Of a stretch of 46,772 bases of DNA, positions 39,601 to 44,016 are shown one piece after another. The stretch spans positions 1 through 46,772 of IMG/VR virus record IMGVR_UViG_3300023210_000060. One strand, given 5' to 3'. A program made the position numbers and the translations under genes. Source of the DNA: a virus. The stretch's first letter is position 1. The number at the start of each line of letters is the position of its first letter. The notes beneath the pieces were generated by a model. It was given only the letters and a program-made list of their open reading frames with translations, was not told where the DNA came from and searched no databases.

Positions 39601-40076
39601 AAAAGGACATTAAGGTTGGATACAGTATCCCCAGAGCTATGGGATTCAGCTGATGTTTTATTGAATACAACTTCACCCGAAGAATAATCAGTTATGCCAC
39701 TAAATCCACGAACACATCCAGTAAAAGAATTTGAGGTGCTTCCAGTATAGTAGATGATTTCATCACCAACTTTAAATAATCCATTAGTGTTTGGATATCC
39801 CTTTGTAGATTCTACATTAAATATAGAATCATCGTCAGATACATCTGCAGTTAGAGTAGTTGTTCCACTAACAACTTCTGGTGTCAAACTATCAAACTTT
39901 AAATATTGATCCAGATTATCAATGATATCTGCAGGGAGTCCCTGAGAATCTTGTGAAAGATAATACTGCTTTAAAAAATCTATAGACTTTGGATTTTCAA
40001 TTGCCACATAAGATGGCAATTGACCCTGAATGATTTGACTTACTTTTACTCTCTTATCAATTCCTGGCTCTATCAT
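24678..40076 (-). CDS. 7: Giant baseplate wedge protein gp7-like, 5132 aa
   Basis: An uninterrupted 5132-codon gene between gp6 and gp8, the T4 gp7 position (T4 gp7: 1032 aa). Residues about 20-41 (LPSYVAIENPKSIDFLKQYY) and 185-219 (FVKNLRSFYQSKGTNESFNI, then LFGENATV) resemble the C-terminal third of T4 gp7 (SYLLQDSNFEAFCEAYIQYL; DFYSTKGIEASYKFLFKVLY). Then come thousands of beta-rich residues: repeated FxVGDEIxYYTG-type turns, GxGY modules, a YHYH-like domain at about 1240-1355 (GYAYDGNPIYGSYGY ... DLDDHNGRF ... PNGVYAYYA ... FPYFVG), and Cys-bearing repeats at about 3490-4450. The C-terminus carries TYPSITRRGVGLRNTG. The ATG lies 1 nt after the gp6 stop, so translation is coupled. No frameshift is visible. 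Confidence 0.93.
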   Translation of the reverse strand: MIEPGIDKRVKVSQIIQGQLPSYVAIENPKSIDFLKQYYLSQDSQGLPADIIDNLDQYLKFDSLTPEVVSGTTTLTADVSDDDSIFNVESTKGYPNTNGLFKVGDEIIYYTGSTSNSFTGCVRGFSGITDYSSGEVVFNKTSAESHSSGDTVSNLNVLFLREFFKSLKVLFAPGFEDESFNSDLNVNNFVKNLRSFYQSKGTNESFNILMSCLFGENATVRNNSESLFSSSESEFRRRLFLVAEKVSGGDPLLLSGQTLSQDNNSNSLVINGASAPISEVEYTNRDGKDYYNIYLFQKYLDPSPGFEGEFSITPSTRCIGEVSIGDNVISVDTTIGFPKSGLLVSGNNVITYTDKTINQFLNCSGIERTILSGDDVRTNDVIYGYTRGDNEKVELRLTGTISNFEPIAGERIANTNLGDDFRTKSIGRKIINPDENKTVIENTFNSWKYNTASRIQISSFAGSVFVLGIDIDKAYLRNGDVVEVVQRGTNIVPVSEATVSITGDNEVVLSGTGISDLNTGISYDIRRKLKKASSSGIELQYGNDKITSNILNTYITKDSSEIFVASNSLPDYEISLDTIKRTIPVASVDSGSIQDLNSYGTYNILSFSDTVPFITGDEIVYIAGTAETPISGLEFGRNYFVEVLSPANKIRLYVARSFIQVSQNIKINEPIDEDTGSHSFIAASQYNKKIRGQKLLKKFSLERSFDTGSEINTIPGPTGMLINGVEVVNYKVEDKIYYGPLEEITLFNGGGGYDVVNPPKLNITGSSSTTGTNAITNLAVTGVLKDVLIDPQDFNINKINSISIVGGNGTGAEVEPIVIDYFRQVGFNGKYTESGGGVSIYEDTIETINNHNFKDGEPIVYSSNGNPSIPITGFGQTTLTGNFLETGGVYYAEVIDSLTFRLYETVSDFNGGINTVGFSTGSTSGGKHIFTLQESTKKLTGVNVLNPGSGYSNREVAIKTTGVSTVTNSLEFTSHGYETGELVTYSTTGDNIVGLNTDNQYFIIKINNNNFRLSDAGIGGTDTSDFNRRLVQKFSGIGTGLHVFNYQPIEVEINASIANTVGVITGTPIVTGEIVDVLLYEKGTDYGSKILNFEKRPGINVLNGNDVEFQPLIIDGQIIDILVTRFGENYFSPPDIIITSESGFGAVGRAVINDVGNVIDAIVLNSGSKYDAGDTFITGVSRGSNATFNSKVRGLSLNNRSRFPEYNGETVFDKGENELQYGVIGYNQNLKNSFEDTNENAHSPLIGYAYDGNPIYGSYGYTDANNSTSLIKEIKSGYELDVSQVVNRPSGFPAGIFVEDYSFKGTGDLDDHNGRFSKTPEYPNGVYAYYATIENDPGTGDIISSFPYFVGNTYRSTLVRENIAGSEVEINQDFDFNNNGLIRNTFPYNVSELFANYDFFTQPYQTELQRVIVKSKFNGGIDNIGIVSFGSDYKVGDNIVFDDEGTGGGASAEVLELIGKDVESITKEVLSYENFTFERLNGNQVVGYISTYHDLEATNIINISGLSTFVAGLGGNKTIGVPADDFKMLTNMPAEAVGGMATDIPVAPIPEFLRPNTDILIGDETLTILNVFDSKNVFDNFRGVVRAVRGISGSGHTVGTAITSKANRIIFNYSGENLNSKADTVYYFNPTEVIGFGTEVGVSTVRDYELLGVTTTRDIPTQSIYIQDHIFKNNQKVDFVKTSSGNPVSVSTVSAGSTFNLPDSGDIQTVYITNKSKNNIGIKTTLDSDELFFSNCDSESYEYYITSINNKITGNIDRLTARVSTASSHGLQVGDSVNFTLKSDLSVGIGTSTSVKVLFEDFIQNITVDPIGFTSTSVGLTSSRILVNSHGLVTGDLIFYDADELPAGIETGKYFVFSGDPDSFSLAETKSDITGDTLNLIEFTSVGGTSHTISKVNPQIPVIKNNDLVFDVSDSSLSGYNFKIYYDQEYRNRIVGTGQSTVFEVETDGAIGIGTTTATITVKFNEYLPNQLYYNVEELSTDTLIEPDSSVDNYSRILFSDSSYTNKSASVVGVASTSFLVNLREEPKKDSYTLSECDVISYTTRSTTTSGGIAKSRIISKGSDYNITPGISTITTESGSNAELFAISKEIGILGATEVQKSGFDFSVDKTLKPIADIPTYYELKRNKTLDTVKPSFGGKNYLSVPNLTLVESTTGKQIDNASLICSIDSGSINKVDIVSPGFGLAGVAHTVYALTGDNGLSIITADSVNTGIVTFTVVTPILGFSTNPLRAGDEVFVDGIDEYSSDGLGFNSKDYKFNFFKVTSFNGGIVPSTVTIDLSGISTNPGIAVTTVNFGTIIKRENYPIFNVTLKSATFIDNESLIVVKGNNNVKTNLTVVYSDDLRLRTFGDYKLVIGDVIIGEVSGTRATVETIDRYDGLYEVNFGSTIRYGWTDNRGFLNDDSQVVPDNNYYQKMAYSIKSPIEFDELIDPVNRLAHISGTKNFADTQIQTVAVAATNFVDAGASTLVIDIFADADVTTINNFDFAVDTDIINSPSAITNSIKFGNKKLTNYIECKTNRVLTIDDISSEFIDFENTVGNFKDIISYSAGTGVSRFIIIVRDVVDRTSYEVHEIVVLVDGEPNTFILQKNRIKANPQVPVIDPEAEITSLGEIDSLYDDVSATVKIRFTPSNPLKTYDIKAFRQVFDSRTSGIGSVTIGDTVIFGSTNTVGVGTTTSIVDLGIGDFNSAFAYVEITNQINSERDYAEVTILHDGVNAYIGEFGFNTSDRLLSFNPIGTFGATLVSDVLNLNYTNNSSNSTLVKASIVGFKTTNVGLRSEFFKLETQEGGSERTARLESNVIEEVAAGYGITVVGISTLNDRLAKSVIRVSSGNTQSLSQVMFTQDFGSIETFVVEYPQLGINTAIGFGTFSSEYSGQFANLVFIPDSKFTGDTIRIEEFSEIVYIDQDTNITSIPDFGFGTVIENVFQSRYTPNAKLDFELEHEGFQIYARRFNPQNSTVFDQTTGNIFIESHFLQDGQDIVYESGSTISGITSEAIGIGTTIAGGTEVTGDIFTNSKVVSSASTDQGLNIDDEFFGPGIGDGATIVSVGSTFRFFVGNSDGTNVITSIANTSVLAIGDTIVEELTQTGFGTITSIGINSIVVDNNVPVGVGSTYYSERLGIGISLSVVSTANTTSQVCFSGVTTDILPSNLFAIRIDNNNIKLATKKDFALRGVGIEPTSTGSGNDHLIDTTKKLEKSLIILDGVVQAPISRTLVEYDIQVDAGIGRTFLPLTGISTLVPDYILKVDDELMNIQNVGLGTSSSGPISGVGTFNLVNVERGFVGTEEVTHTDGTRAIVHRGAYNIVESKVHFVDAPKGAGGDFILDDRGLEFLRSDFSGRVYLKQDYTTNEIYDDISPSFTGIAKTFGLTVGGNYPVGLDTGSGSGVLFINGIHQGQTTDNNPSNVYELNPSDTTVDVEFSGTKLISGDPYLSELDAIKNQLPVGGRIVSIASSGGTGIAPLVGAKVIAEVGTGGSITNILGADTVGTYTTITDFVYDGVSGIATVTTAVAHGLVSSDFVSLRDIEFDCTSGYDSLVGVSTLDYDNVSGIMTVTTKTDHFLNKDMEVKFRDLKFECAKGFDNLLGVSTASYDHLSGIITVTTSSAHDLNRNMKVKFHDLKFECTKEFLPTVGIYTADYDNVSGIITVSTIGDHKLNRNMKVKFYDLEMECQKGFDTQLGISSTEYDHVSGILTVTTSTNHLLNKGMSLRLADLEFACTEEHAGVTTTIFPDGTNGRIFNTVESALSATQFTTQVGITTIPHIPIGGGTVETGITTTKFPSKAGIQYGITGFDYTESTGVGTITVNRNHNITIGETVDIRNIEFTCAVEHAGVTTTTFPDGTQGFEYEVLSVPSATELKVNVGISTIAHTYDSGGFVSGVKYLEGYTVTNVGSGTEFTAQIDTVGFAHTYVSGGLVQSGVTTNVFPSSEGKQFAIVNFEYTENSGSSIITLSGNHEISVGTDVKLEDIEFICSSEHAGVTTTIFPDGTQGDTFKVTGVGASTININVGISTIAHTYSAHGILSEVQYDEGFNVTKVNSTTEFEAQIPTVGFAHTYIAHSGGNVETGITTNVFPSDLGIEWAISGFDYTEATGVSTIATRKTHNITTGEFVRLKDIEFTCSSEHSGVTTTIFPDTIIDEFEVLDVPSGTEIKINVGPSTIAHTYSANGVAQGVKFVGGYKVGNVIDSKNFSVNALPVGFAHTYVAHSGGVVETGFTTTRFPDNRGIPFAISNFEYDKTTGFSTITTKKNYSGLAIGDVINLSGIAMTCLAYGNEIAIYDFDYTASTGVSTILTADNHGLSDGDLVMLRDIEFSCAAPHAGVTTTIFPDGTQGFYFNVNAGSSGTSIVTNVGISTIAHDYVSGTGKVRIGITTSIFPDGTQGSEFKIFGLPAPNQIITNVGVSTIDHIYDDHGIVHGIKTVGPYEIETIKTDTEFEVDVFKVGFAHTFVPNRRKGATVAEAAKFNYLTFGSGYFNAATVVVEEDGHSGSAATIITTVGAGGSLSFTIEDGGTGYTDPTIQVSIPSYANLPIEGISRLGIGATTDTGKGVTVSLSVGPAGTTGIGTTTFAVKGFTLNNPGFAFLRGDLFRPVGLVTAVGVGTNYSEFTLEVLNVLNDTFSSWNFGQIDYIDSIRSLQDGQRTRFPLKLNGNSLSFQRDITDQQSVEIDLDAVLLIFVNGVVQVPKKDYFFEGGTSFNFNFTSPPRVEDDISLYFYRGTRGTDSALVTVYETVKPGDRVQMLRSISGDVQSQDTRTIFSIIDSTDIETNVYRQQGIDGDKFRPLNFTRQKKDVIISEQVQYKVRDSLEAQIMPVGKVIGNFGSSDTEIFLDDAKFFQYEEDADGSNFGEIVCDALIVDYNDPVAAAVTAGVSVAGTITSLTINDGGSGYPDGDVSIRIANPPKVDNAKYGIVGVGTTAIATASASGGILTSVTITNPGFGYTNTNLPLVIVATAAPVTETIIDAPIILGYSGIITGIGTTTGVGGHPLALKFQVDLSNSGQVSLFPTLLPGYPIVVKDTVTGTGVTSVDSSDSEIVGIGSTNVDNIYIIQEYFIEGTTGIITCNIKSDTDTIGIITTTGDDIGQFSWGKLSNFTRGVSPITLTVEGNTFDVGLTTYPSITRRGVGLRNTGNINKQVSS
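26930..28900 (-). repeat. Long composite repeat (about 145 codons) inside gp7
   Basis: Coding repeat. The element EHAGVTTTIFPDGTQG followed by a VNVGISTIAHTY strand, a VETGITTNVFPS strand and an FDYTEATGVSTI strand recurs. Copies of the FPDGT element lie near 26950, 27100, 27680, 28115, 28555 and 28880; the middle copies are about 435 nt apart. Copies differ at many positions, so this is an old, diverged array. Confidence 0.8.
28880..29605 (-). repeat. Five 141-nt tandem repeats (47 codons) inside gp7
   Basis: Coding tandem array. The element YD(N/H)VSGI(I/M/L)TV(T/S)T begins near 29597, 29459, 29317, 29177 and 29036 on the minus strand, giving a regular 141-nt step for the inner copies. Each copy ends in an xDLxFxC strand, so a cysteine is conserved in every unit. 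The last copy runs straight into the longer composite repeat. Confidence 0.85.
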
Positions 40077-40077
40077 T

Positions 40078-41988
40078 TTACCTAGTTAGATTTCCGTTTG
40101 AATAACTTGAAGTGACTGGGAATCCGATTCCCGAAACCTGCTCACCAGAACTAATAGTGTCCTTCAACATATTTATGGTGCTTTTGGCGATGGATAATTC
40201 CACGAAAAGGTTTGTCAACCCAATGACATCATTACTTTCTGGGAAGGCCTGAACTTCTACTATTCCAGATGGCAGATCTGTATTAGTAACGTTAATTGTG
40301 AAGAGTTTCACTTCACCAATAATATAATCAACAATTCCAGCATTTTGGACCACTGTAACTGGATTACCATTTGTATCAATTTGAATGAATGAAATAATAC
40401 CAGTTTTCATATCATCATTTGGAGTATCTGTCATATAAACTTTTCCAGAAATTCCACTAATATTAAATCCTGTAGATTTAATATTTTTTCCTGATGGTGT
40501 TATATGAAACTTGTTACCAAAGCATAGTTCATATTGTGCTGGTCGATTCAGTTGGGACTTCATATCCCTTCTAATCCTCACCTTTGTTATGTTTGATGTA
40601 ATAGATGAACTTGTATCATCAATAATTTTGAGCAATTTACTATACTTAAATCTACCACCAAAATTATTCAGATCTTCAGACTCTGAAAAAGCTGAGAGTG
40701 TTGAAGAAACATTAGATTTTAGTTCATTAACACTTGATACTTTACTGCTGTTATAATAGATAAAAGTATCAAGTTCAATTGAAAGAACTTCAATGTCTAC
40801 AATTGTTTGTTTGATGCCAGCTAGAGAGTAACTCTTCAGGCGATTTAAAATAGATTGTTTGTTAAAGTCTGATATGAAATAATCATTCTTCGGTTTGATG
40901 CTGATCTGAACTTCACCAAATCTTGGGGGATCTAACTCTTCACCACCAACAACAGAAACTGATTCTGCATCTGGATATATTAACTTAACTATGGACTCGT
41001 AATCACTAGCCGTAACCGCCCTGTACTGCGATGAATATGTTTTGGGTGCAAAGTACTTAACGGACTGTAAAGACTCAATCTCGGTGCCTCCCTGTGCCTT
41101 AGAATTGGTTGTAACAGTGATAGATCCGATTGGGGAAATTGTTTGATCCGTAGATCCTCTTAATACACCAGAAAAACTAAAGTTAGTTACGTCATTACCC
41201 TCAATACCATCAGTAATGATATATGATGATATAATTTGACCACCAGTCTCTAATTTTTTGCCTAAAATTCCATCACCAAATAGAAGTTCATATTTTTCAT
41301 CTTTCACTTCCTGAACAAAATAAATTTCAGAGTTGGCATTTACATTAACAAGTCCTTCAGCTTTAATATATTCGTTTCCAGATCCCGTATCACCAGGGCC
41401 TTTTACTTTTACAATTAATGTTGCGGTATCAACAAAGGAATTTTCAATGATAAATCTTTGATCCAACGAAGTATCGACATTAAACTTCTTAGTTGCGTAA
41501 GATCCCTGATAAATGTCAATATTACTGAATGTAGCGGTTCTATTACCAATCAATCCGTTTGTAGGGTCGTCAAGAGTTGCAACTGCAGTAATATCTTCTG
41601 GTATTGAGAATACAAAACTACTATTTTTTGTCGTTCCTACGCAAACTAATCCCGCTTTTAGCGTAACTGTTGAACTTTCTCCGTTAAATTTTACCTGAAA
41701 CGATACTTTTGCCTTGGATGAAGTTTTAGAACGCGGAACATATCCAATATTTCGCGCAAGTGAGACGACATTCTCTCTTAAAGTCGCGGAATCTATGAAA
41801 GATTCGTTCACCGCCATGTTTGTATTGAAGGCAGTGATGTAAGTATTATATGCAAGAGTATCAATTAGGACAGAAAAGTTTGATCCTTCAAAATCAAAGT
41901 CAGTAAAGTCCGAATTTGCTCTCAAATAGTCTTTAATTTGATCCTTAATCTGATCAAAGTCTAAATTTGTATACTTTGTGAATGGCAT
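40078..41988 (-). CDS. 6: Baseplate wedge protein gp6
   Basis: gp6 is the wedge protein that joins neighbouring wedges into the baseplate ring. I start it at the ATG at 41988 (MPFTKYTNLDFDQIKDQIKD), giving 636 aa (T4 gp6: 660). A longer frame to 42066 would only read through the gp25 end. Typical segments are the start just quoted, FEGSNFSVLIDTLAYNTYIT, AVNESFIDSATLRENVVSLA then NIGYVPRS, YKAVTASDYE-like (YRAVTASDYESIVKLIYPDA) and ETGGQIISSYIITDGIEGND, all common to gp6/baseplate J-like proteins. The start overlaps the gp25 stop as TAATG, and the stop is separated by 1 nt from gp7. Confidence 0.96.
   Translation of the reverse strand: MPFTKYTNLDFDQIKDQIKDYLRANSDFTDFDFEGSNFSVLIDTLAYNTYITAFNTNMAVNESFIDSATLRENVVSLARNIGYVPRSKTSSKAKVSFQVKFNGESSTVTLKAGLVCVGTTKNSSFVFSIPEDITAVATLDDPTNGLIGNRTATFSNIDIYQGSYATKKFNVDTSLDQRFIIENSFVDTATLIVKVKGPGDTGSGNEYIKAEGLVNVNANSEIYFVQEVKDEKYELLFGDGILGKKLETGGQIISSYIITDGIEGNDVTNFSFSGVLRGSTDQTISPIGSITVTTNSKAQGGTEIESLQSVKYFAPKTYSSQYRAVTASDYESIVKLIYPDAESVSVVGGEELDPPRFGEVQISIKPKNDYFISDFNKQSILNRLKSYSLAGIKQTIVDIEVLSIELDTFIYYNSSKVSSVNELKSNVSSTLSAFSESEDLNNFGGRFKYSKLLKIIDDTSSSITSNITKVRIRRDMKSQLNRPAQYELCFGNKFHITPSGKNIKSTGFNISGISGKVYMTDTPNDDMKTGIISFIQIDTNGNPVTVVQNAGIVDYIIGEVKLFTINVTNTDLPSGIVEVQAFPESNDVIGLTNLFVELSIAKSTINMLKDTISSGEQVSGIGFPVTSSYSNGNLTR
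40170..40177 (-). promoter_or_regulatory. Late-promoter-like CATAAATA within gp6 end
   Basis: The minus strand reads CATAAATA in the gp6 coding end, 93 nt before the gp7 ATG. It is the same octamer found before gp8. Being inside a gene, it may be coincidental. Confidence 0.45.
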
Positions 41989-42389
41989 TATCTTGTTGCC
42001 TCTAAGATGAACGTAAATTCTTGTGCAGGAGCTGGTGATCCGATAATATCGTATGCAATCACACACTCAAATTCATTCAAATCAGGCATTGGCCTTACTA
42101 CAATTTCAATATTATCAACTCTGGGTTCAAATTGTTCGATTACTGTTCTTATTTGCTCCTGAATTTGACCCGAAGAACCATAATCTACAAACTCAAAAAG
42201 CAAATCACCAACTGGAGAACCTAATTCTGGTTCAAAAAATCTCTCAGTGAAGTGTGTTTCTACTAAATTGCGAACAGCTCTCTGAATCGCCCTCTCATTT
42301 TTTAAAATTGGAAGATCTTTTGTAACAGGGTGAGGCTCAAAAGACAAGGATATGTCCTTAAATGCCTTTGAAACTCTCTTGACTGCCAT
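41988..42389 (-). CDS. 25: Baseplate wedge protein gp25
   Basis: gp25 is a small wedge protein with a lysozyme-like fold but no known enzyme role that helps initiate sheath assembly. At 133 aa it matches T4 gp25 (132). The characteristic sequence is DISLSFEPHPVTKDLPILKN, then ERAIQRAVRNLVETHFTERF and FEPELGSPVGDLLFEF. In T4 gp25 lies elsewhere; adjacency to gp6 is the cyanophage arrangement. A perfect TATAAATA sits 21 nt before the ATG, and the stop overlaps gp6 (TAATG). Confidence 0.96.
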   Translation of the reverse strand: MAVKRVSKAFKDISLSFEPHPVTKDLPILKNERAIQRAVRNLVETHFTERFFEPELGSPVGDLLFEFVDYGSSGQIQEQIRTVIEQFEPRVDNIEIVVRPMPDLNEFECVIAYDIIGSPAPAQEFTFILEATR

Positions 42390-42410
42390 TAACCGACCAT
42401 GAACTTTATG

Positions 42411-42418
42411 TATTTATA
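42411..42418 (-). promoter_or_regulatory. T4-type late promoter TATAAATA for gp25-gp6-gp7
   Basis: An exact TATAAATA on the minus strand, 21 nt before the gp25 ATG and overlapping the stop of the preceding gene. It should drive the baseplate wedge transcript. Confidence 0.8.
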
Positions 42419-43010
42419 GGCAATCCAGATAAAATCCCTTTCTTAGATAATCTGGATCATCAATAAAAACTAAATTTTCATTTTTTTCAACTTTTTCACC
42501 CTCCCAAACAGGTATTGCAACGGAATTACCATACCTGAAGTCTGGATTTTGGCGAAAATGTACCTCAATTAGATGATCACCGATGAATTCACAATTAATC
42601 CACTCGTATTCACCAACCAAATTATCTAAAATTGAAGGGAAATTTATTTTTTCATCAATCTTAGTCCATTTTTTCCACTTGTAAAGAGGATCCGATGAAT
42701 CTCTTTCACCAAGAACGACTAATTCTGACTTTTTGTGATGGTAATCCACACTCATATGTTGGCCTTTAAAGATCTCACACCAAAATTCTGCAGGATGAAA
42801 GTGATCAGTTGACTCTTGTATGGTTTCTATACGAGAAAAGCGACCCATCCCTAAAAGGTTCATACTAGGTCGAACGATATAATCCCCAGAAAATGGAACA
42901 GGCACCCCTGTAGGTCCACAGAGATGCCTTAGATGTTGATTTAAAATTAACTTGTTATAGACCCAAAGATCTTGTGGATGTATTTGATCCCATTCTTCTT
43001 TAGGTTCCAT
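42414..43010 (-). CDS. ATP-grasp-like protein, unknown substrate
   Basis: A 198-aa protein with the strand order of an ATP-grasp domain: VPVPFSGDYIVRPSMNLLGMG-type nucleotide loop (37-56, quoted as YIVRPSMNLLGMG), FWCEIFKGQHMSVDY (77-91) resembling the E-x-(I/V)-x-G-x-E/H-x-S-V-D core, and INCEFIGDHLIEVHFRQN (138-155) resembling the metal-binding E-x-N/H-x-R strand. It is short for a full ATP-grasp enzyme (usually over 250 aa), so it may be minimal or degenerate. If active it would ligate a carboxylate to an amine or thiol. The gene stands between a 2OG-oxygenase-like gene and gp25, 13 nt after the former. Similarity is judged by eye only. Confidence 0.85.
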   Translation of the reverse strand: MEPKEEWDQIHPQDLWVYNKLILNQHLRHLCGPTGVPVPFSGDYIVRPSMNLLGMGRFSRIETIQESTDHFHPAEFWCEIFKGQHMSVDYHHKKSELVVLGERDSSDPLYKWKKWTKIDEKINFPSILDNLVGEYEWINCEFIGDHLIEVHFRQNPDFRYGNSVAIPVWEGEKVEKNENLVFIDDPDYLRKGFYLDCL

Positions 43011-43023
43011 TAATATTTAACTA

Positions 43024-43569
43024 TTATTGAATAACTGAATATCTAACATTATTATGCCAAGATAAAATTGTCTTTCGATGATCACTCTTATTTTCTGAGG
43101 CTCGATGAACAATATAACTTGGGAAGGTTAAAATATCACCCTCTTCAATAGAATCAATTTGAATCAATTCTTTTGTCATTAGATTCATAAACTCAGTCGG
43201 TGGCGATCCATCTGGATATTCAACGTAATAAACAGAAGTGAATGTGCAAGATTGATGAACGTGCCATCCATGTTTGCCACCATAATAATATTGCTGATAC
43301 CAAATCGAATCTATTTCTGCATGGTCATATCCCATAAAATCACAGATTTCGGCCATATAATCATATAAAGGGCCTTCTAATATTTCCCAATAACTTGATG
43401 ATCCATAAGTTGAACCATAGTCAGTTTGAATATCAGATGAATTGTTTTTGAGACGATACTGAAAATTTGGAGCATCGTCTTCAATACATCTTAAAATGAT
43501 ATCTCTTAATTCATCATGCCTTGAAAATTTGTGGATAATACAAGGTGCATCATATGTAAAAAGTTTCAT
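43024..43569 (-). CDS. 2OG-Fe(II) oxygenase-like protein
   Basis: A 181-aa protein resembling the phage-borne 2-oxoglutarate/Fe(II) oxygenase family (PF13759-like, unverified). The core is GWHVHQSCTFTSVYYVEYP (101-119), where His103 is the likely first iron ligand, then EEGDILTFPSYIVHRASEN (142-160) with His155 as the second ligand and Arg165 or Lys166 as the possible 2OG contact. The usual HxD carboxylate is replaced by HxH, as I recall for this phage family. Such enzymes hydroxylate proteins or small molecules; the substrate here is unknown. The ATG overlaps the stop of a 31-aa gene (ATGA), and the protein sits in a run with a glycosyltransferase and an ATP-grasp-like gene. Confidence 0.9.
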   Translation of the reverse strand: MKLFTYDAPCIIHKFSRHDELRDIILRCIEDDAPNFQYRLKNNSSDIQTDYGSTYGSSSYWEILEGPLYDYMAEICDFMGYDHAEIDSIWYQQYYYGGKHGWHVHQSCTFTSVYYVEYPDGSPPTEFMNLMTKELIQIDSIEEGDILTFPSYIVHRASENKSDHRKTILSWHNNVRYSVIQ

Positions 43570-43661
43570 TTCTTCTTCTTAGGTGCGGCGCTTGCTTTAA
43601 AACGCTTATCAGGACGAGACTTCCCGCCCTTATGTACCCATCTATAGGATGATTTAGTCAT
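43566..43661 (-). CDS. 31-aa basic peptide, coupled to the oxygenase gene
   Basis: A 31-residue, very basic peptide (MTKSSYRWVHKGGKSRPDKR, ending KASAAPKKKK). It is too short for ordinary ORF calling, but it is supported by overlaps at both ends: its ATG lies in the ATGA of the preceding 50-aa gene's stop, and its own TGA overlaps the oxygenase start in the same way. Its function is unknown. The Lys/Arg-rich composition without hydrophobic core suggests an unstructured, nucleic-acid- or protein-binding peptide. Confidence 0.75.
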   Translation of the reverse strand: MTKSSYRWVHKGGKSRPDKRFKASAAPKKKK

Positions 43662-43810
43662 CCTTTACCTTGACCCCTATACATCTTACGAGCCGAGTTA
43701 CGGGACGACGCCGCGTATTTTGTGTTCTTGCCAGAACCCTGACGAGTTCTTTTGGGTTTACCAGGCATCCAGCCATCTTTGCTGATACCGACTTTTGAAC
43801 GTACTGCCAT
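43658..43810 (-). CDS. 50-aa basic protein, unknown function
   Basis: A 50-residue basic protein starting MAVRSKVGISKDGWMPGKPK and containing RQGSGKNTKYAASSRNSARK before YRGQGKG. I recall similar short proteins in T4-like cyanophages, but no function. Codon-level support comes from its tight packing: it starts 7 nt after the 62-aa gene's stop and its TGA overlaps the next ATG (ATGA). The pI must be very high. Confidence 0.8.
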   Translation of the reverse strand: MAVRSKVGISKDGWMPGKPKRTRQGSGKNTKYAASSRNSARKMYRGQGKG

Positions 43811-43817
43811 AATTAAT

Positions 43818-44006
43818 TCACTCCTCTAATAATTGCTTCATTTCGTGACGGAAATTTCCAGGATTCAATGCAGGATCCTGTGTCATATAATATTCATGGG
43901 CATAGAAATCCATCTGATCCATGAATTCAGTCTCGGTAAGTTCTTCATGAAGTAACTCCGAGCCACGGTAGACATTGTAATAATAAGTCTTGTTCTTTCT
44001 AGCCAT
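43818..44006 (-). CDS. 62-aa conserved-type small protein
   Basis: I start this at the ATG at 44006 because it has a strong AAGGAG ribosome binding site (TAAGGAGATCGC) immediately upstream; an open frame continues to 44168 but only overlaps the glycosyltransferase gene. The product begins MARKNKTYYYNVYRGSELLH and continues with the acidic EELTETEFMDQMDFYAHEYY before PGNFRHEMKQLLEE. Tyr-rich, acidic and with no Cys or membrane segment. Function is unknown. It lies 10 nt after the glycosyltransferase and 7 nt before the 50-aa gene in one apparent operon. Confidence 0.85.
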   Translation of the reverse strand: MARKNKTYYYNVYRGSELLHEELTETEFMDQMDFYAHEYYMTQDPALNPGNFRHEMKQLLEE

Positions 44007-44016
44007 TGCGATCTCC

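Noticed and set aside
41989-42066. 26-residue extension of gp6
   Set aside because: It only reads through the gp25 3' end out of frame; the TAATG-coupled start gives the conserved gp6 N-terminus.
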